A stretch of 64,000 bases of DNA, taken from positions 1,426,001-1,490,000 of the forward strand of contig NW_027490137.1 of NCBI RefSeq assembly GCF_050948175.1, written 5' to 3'. Under the pieces are notes generated by a model, which ran no database searches, was not told the DNA's origin, and worked only from the letters and a program-made list of their open reading frames with translations. The translations under genes were made by a program, and so were the position numbers. Below, piece by piece: positions 61,101-64,000 of this stretch. The stretch is from Xylocopa sonorina. Its lineage: Eukaryota; Arthropoda; Insecta; Hymenoptera; Apidae. How positions within the stretch are numbered: the stretch's first letter is position 1; each line of letters opens with the position of its first letter.

Positions 61101-64000
61101 CTCATTTCTATGTTTCATGATAAGATATAATATTCATTGCGAAGTTTCATGTATACCTCGTGTTCACTTCAAACGAATGTAAATGCAACACTTCCATGCT
61201 AGGAAATAGCATTTGCAGATGTATTCGTATCGTAGCAATAGAGTTCTAATGCTTCTTAAATCGCGATATCGCATCTCATTTCTATGTGTCATGATGAGAT
61301 ATAATATTCATTGCGAAGAATCATGTATACCTCGTATTCACATCAAAGGAATGTAAATGCGACACTTCCTTGCTAGGAACTAGCGTTTGCAGATGTCTAC
61401 TTATTGTAGCTAATAGTGTTCTAATGCTTCTTAAATCGCGGTATCGCATCTCATTCCTATGTTTCATGATAAGATATATTATTCATTGCGAAGTGTCTTG
61501 TATAACTCGCATACACTTCAAATGAATGTAATTGCGACATTTCCTTGCCAGGAAATAGAGTTGACAGATGTCTACGTATCGAAGCAATAGAGATCTACTG
61601 CTTCTTTAATAGCGATGTTGCATCTCATTTCTATGTTTCATGATACGATATAATATTCATTGCGAAGTGTCATGTATACCTCGCATACACTTCAAATGAA
61701 TATAAATGCGACACTTCCCTGCTGTTAAATAGCGTTTGCAGATGTCTACGCACCGTAGCAATAGAGATCTAATGCTTCTCAAATCGCGATATCGCATTTC
61801 ATTTCTATGTTTCGTGATAAGGTATAATATTCATTGCGAAGTGTCATGTATACCTCGTACTCACTTCAAATGAATGTAAATGCGACACTTCCTTGCTAGG
61901 GAATAACGTTTGCAGATGTCTACGTATCGTAACAATAGAGTTCTAATGCTTCTTAAAACGCGATATTGCATCTCATTTCTATGTTTCATGATAAGGTATA
62001 ATATTCATTGTGGAGTGTTATGTATACCTCGTACTCACTTTAAAAGATAGTAAATGCGACAGTTCCTTGCGATTAAATAGCGTTTGCAGATGTCTACGTA
62101 ACGTGGCAATAGATTTCTAATGCTTTTTAAATCGCGATATCGCATATCATTTCTATGTTTGCTGATAAGATATAATATTCATTGCGAAGTGTCATGTATA
62201 CCTCGTACTCACTTCAAAGGAATGTAAATGCGACACTTCCTTGCTAGGAAATAGCGTTTGCAGATGTCTACGTATCGAAGCAATAGAGTTCTAATGCTTC
62301 TTAAATCGCGATATCGCAACTCATTTCTATGTTTCATGATAAGATATAATATACATAGTGCACTGTTATGTATACCTCGTATTTAGCTCTAAAGAATGTA
62401 AATGCGACATTTCGTTGCTAGGAAGTAGCGTTTGCAGATGTCTACGTATCGAAGCAACAGAGTTCTAATGCTTCTTAAAACGAGATATAGCAACTCATTT
62501 CTATGTTTCATGATAAGACATAATATTCATTAGGAAGTGTCATGTATACCTGGCATACACTTAAAATGAATGTAAACGCAACACTTCCTTGCTAGGAAAT
62601 AACGTTTGCAGATGTCTACGTATGGTAGCATTAGGGTTCTAAATCTTTTCAACACGCGATATCGCATCTCATTTCTATGTTTCATGATAAGATATAATAT
62701 TCATTGTGAAGTGTCTTTTATACCACGCATACACTTCAAACCAATTAAAAGGCGACACTTCCTTTCTAGGAAGTAGCGTTTGCAGATGTCTACGTATCGA
62801 AGCAATAGATTTCTAATGCCTTTTAAATCGCGATATCGCATCTCATTTCTATGTTTCATGTTAAGATATAATATTCATTGCGAAGTGTCACTTATACCTC
62901 GCATACACTTCAAATGAATGTAAATGCGACACTTCATTGCTAATAAATAGCGTTTGCAGATGTCTACGTATCGTAGCATTGGAGCCCTAATGCTTCTTAA
63001 AACGCGTTATCGCATCTCATCTCTATGATTCATGATAAGATATAATTTTCATTGCGATGTGTTCTGTATTCCTTGTCTACACTTCACATGAATGTAAATG
63101 CGACATTTCCTTTCTGGGAAATTACGTTTCCAGATGTCAACGCTTCGATGCAATAGAGATCTAATGCTTCTTAAAACGCGATATCGCATCTCATTTCTAT
63201 GGTTCATGATAAGATATAATATACAATGCGAAGTGTTATGTATATCTCGTCTACACGTCAAAAGAATGTAAATGCGGCACTTCCTTGCTAGGAAATAGCG
63301 TTGGCAGATGTCTATGTATCGAAGCAATAGAGTTCTAATGCTTCCTAAACCGCGATATCGCGTCTCAATTCTATGTATCATGATAAGATATAATATTCAT
63401 TGTGGAGTGTTATGTATACCTCGTATTCATCTCAAAAGAATGTAAATGCGACACTTCCTTGCTAGGAAATAACGTATGCAGATATCTACGTATCGTAGCA
63501 TTAGAGTTCTAATGCTTCTCAAAACGCGATATTGCATCTCATTTCTATGTTTCATGATAAGGTATAATATTCATTGCGAGGTGTCATGTATACCTCGCAT
63601 ACACTTCAAATGAATGTAATTGTGACATTTCCTTGCCAGGAAATAGAGTTGGCAGATGTCTACGTATCGAAGCAATAGAGATCTACTGCTTCTTTAATAG
63701 CGATGTCGCATCTCATTTCTATGTTTCATGATAAGATATAATATTCATTGCGATGTGTCATGTATACCTCGTATTCACTTCAAAAGAATGTAAATGCAAC
63801 ACTTCCTCTCTAGAAAATAGCGTTTCCACGTGTCCACGTATCGAAGCAATAGAGTTCTAATGCTACTTAAAACGCGACATCGTATCTCATTTCTATGTCT
63901 CATGATAAGCTATAATATTCATTGTGCAGTGTTATGTAAACCTCGTTTTCACTTCAAAGAATGCAAATGCCACACTTCCTTGCAAGGAAGTAGCGTTTCA
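58141..64000 (+). repeat. Tandem duplication of a 21-monomer block (3653 bp), second copy cut by window end
   Basis: Copy 1 starts near 58141 and copy 2 near 61794; matching continues to base 64000, which equals 60347 in copy 1. All private variants line up at 3653 bp, for example GCGACAGTTCCTTGCGATTA (58406 region and 62059 region), GTATTTAGCTCTAAAG, ATACCTGGCATACACTT, AACCAATTAAAAGGCG and TTCTGTATTCCTTGTC. Differences seen are few: GGAAATAACG against GGGAATAACG, TATACATCTC against TATTCATCTC, and CATTATAAGATA against CATGATAAGGTA. The ends of the duplication are approximate. Confidence 0.92.

Larger units (their letters stand above)
48727..64000 (+). repeat. 174-bp satellite array, right segment (about 88 monomers)
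   Basis: Head-to-tail monomers in the same orientation as the rest, continuing past the window end. A monomer close to the consensus is 58568-58741, exactly 174 bp. Length variants include a 130 bp monomer at 56003-56132 (loss of about 44 bp around CTACGTATCTCATTTC) and a 10 bp GCATC expansion at 57265-57278. Blocks near 50545-50885 and 50865-51160 reappear at 61459-61799 (offset 10914) and 60908-61203 (offset 10043), in changed order. No gene is present. Confidence 0.97.

Noticed and set aside
1176..63381. Dozens of 60-117 residue ORFs on both strands with repeated motifs such as RNEMRYR, RYVDICKRYFLARK or MSTYRSNRVLMLLK
   Set aside because: They are translations of the satellite. 174 is 3 x 58, so the same reading recurs in every monomer. 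The consensus has TAG and TAA stops in the forward frame, ORFs appear on both strands, and each depends on a chance substitution of a stop.
1..64000. Regular spacing suggesting a CRISPR array or tRNA/rRNA cluster
   Set aside because: The whole 174-bp unit is repeated, with no repeat/spacer contrast and no RNA-gene structure.
1..64000. CENP-B box
   Set aside because: I found no recurring match to the NTTCGNNNNANNCGGGN pattern in the monomer, so no CENP-B claim is made.

Overview
The window contains no gene I can support. It is almost wholly one satellite DNA: head-to-tail monomers of about 174 bp (about 36% GC in the consensus I read by eye), all in the same orientation from base 1 to base 64000. 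After subtracting two insertions, about 60.3 kb of satellite remains, or roughly 347 monomers. This looks like the inside of a large satellite block (centromeric or pericentromeric heterochromatin) of a eukaryotic chromosome. The TTAA-inserting (piggyBac-type) element and the LTR pieces fit an animal, most likely an insect. I cannot name the species, and the satellite is not one I recognise.

Layout: (1) satellite 1-2516; (2) a 2226 bp TTAA-flanked DNA transposon, 2517-4742, which itself carries a nested 1597 bp solo LTR, 2922-4518, flanked by CTAT; (3) satellite 4743-47307; (4) a second, related solo LTR of 1419 bp, 47308-48726, inserted directly in a monomer and flanked by GTAG, with a six-copy 30 bp minisatellite inside it; (5) satellite 48727-64000, running off the window.

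Within the satellite, monomers differ from each other but blocks of several monomers recur almost unchanged. The clearest are a 3129 bp (18-monomer) tandem duplication at 21944-28225, a 3653 bp (21-monomer) tandem duplication from about 58141 to the window end, a 522 bp (3-monomer) duplication at 45766-46836, and several pairs offset by about 1566-1570 bp (9 monomers). This is the pattern expected from repeated unequal exchange, with local higher-order structure but no single array-wide higher-order unit.

Short open reading frames occur on both strands because 174 is a multiple of three. The consensus carries stops in the commonest forward frame, and the same reading recurs on both strands, so I treat none as coding. 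Duplication boundaries were read by eye and may be off by about 20 bases.
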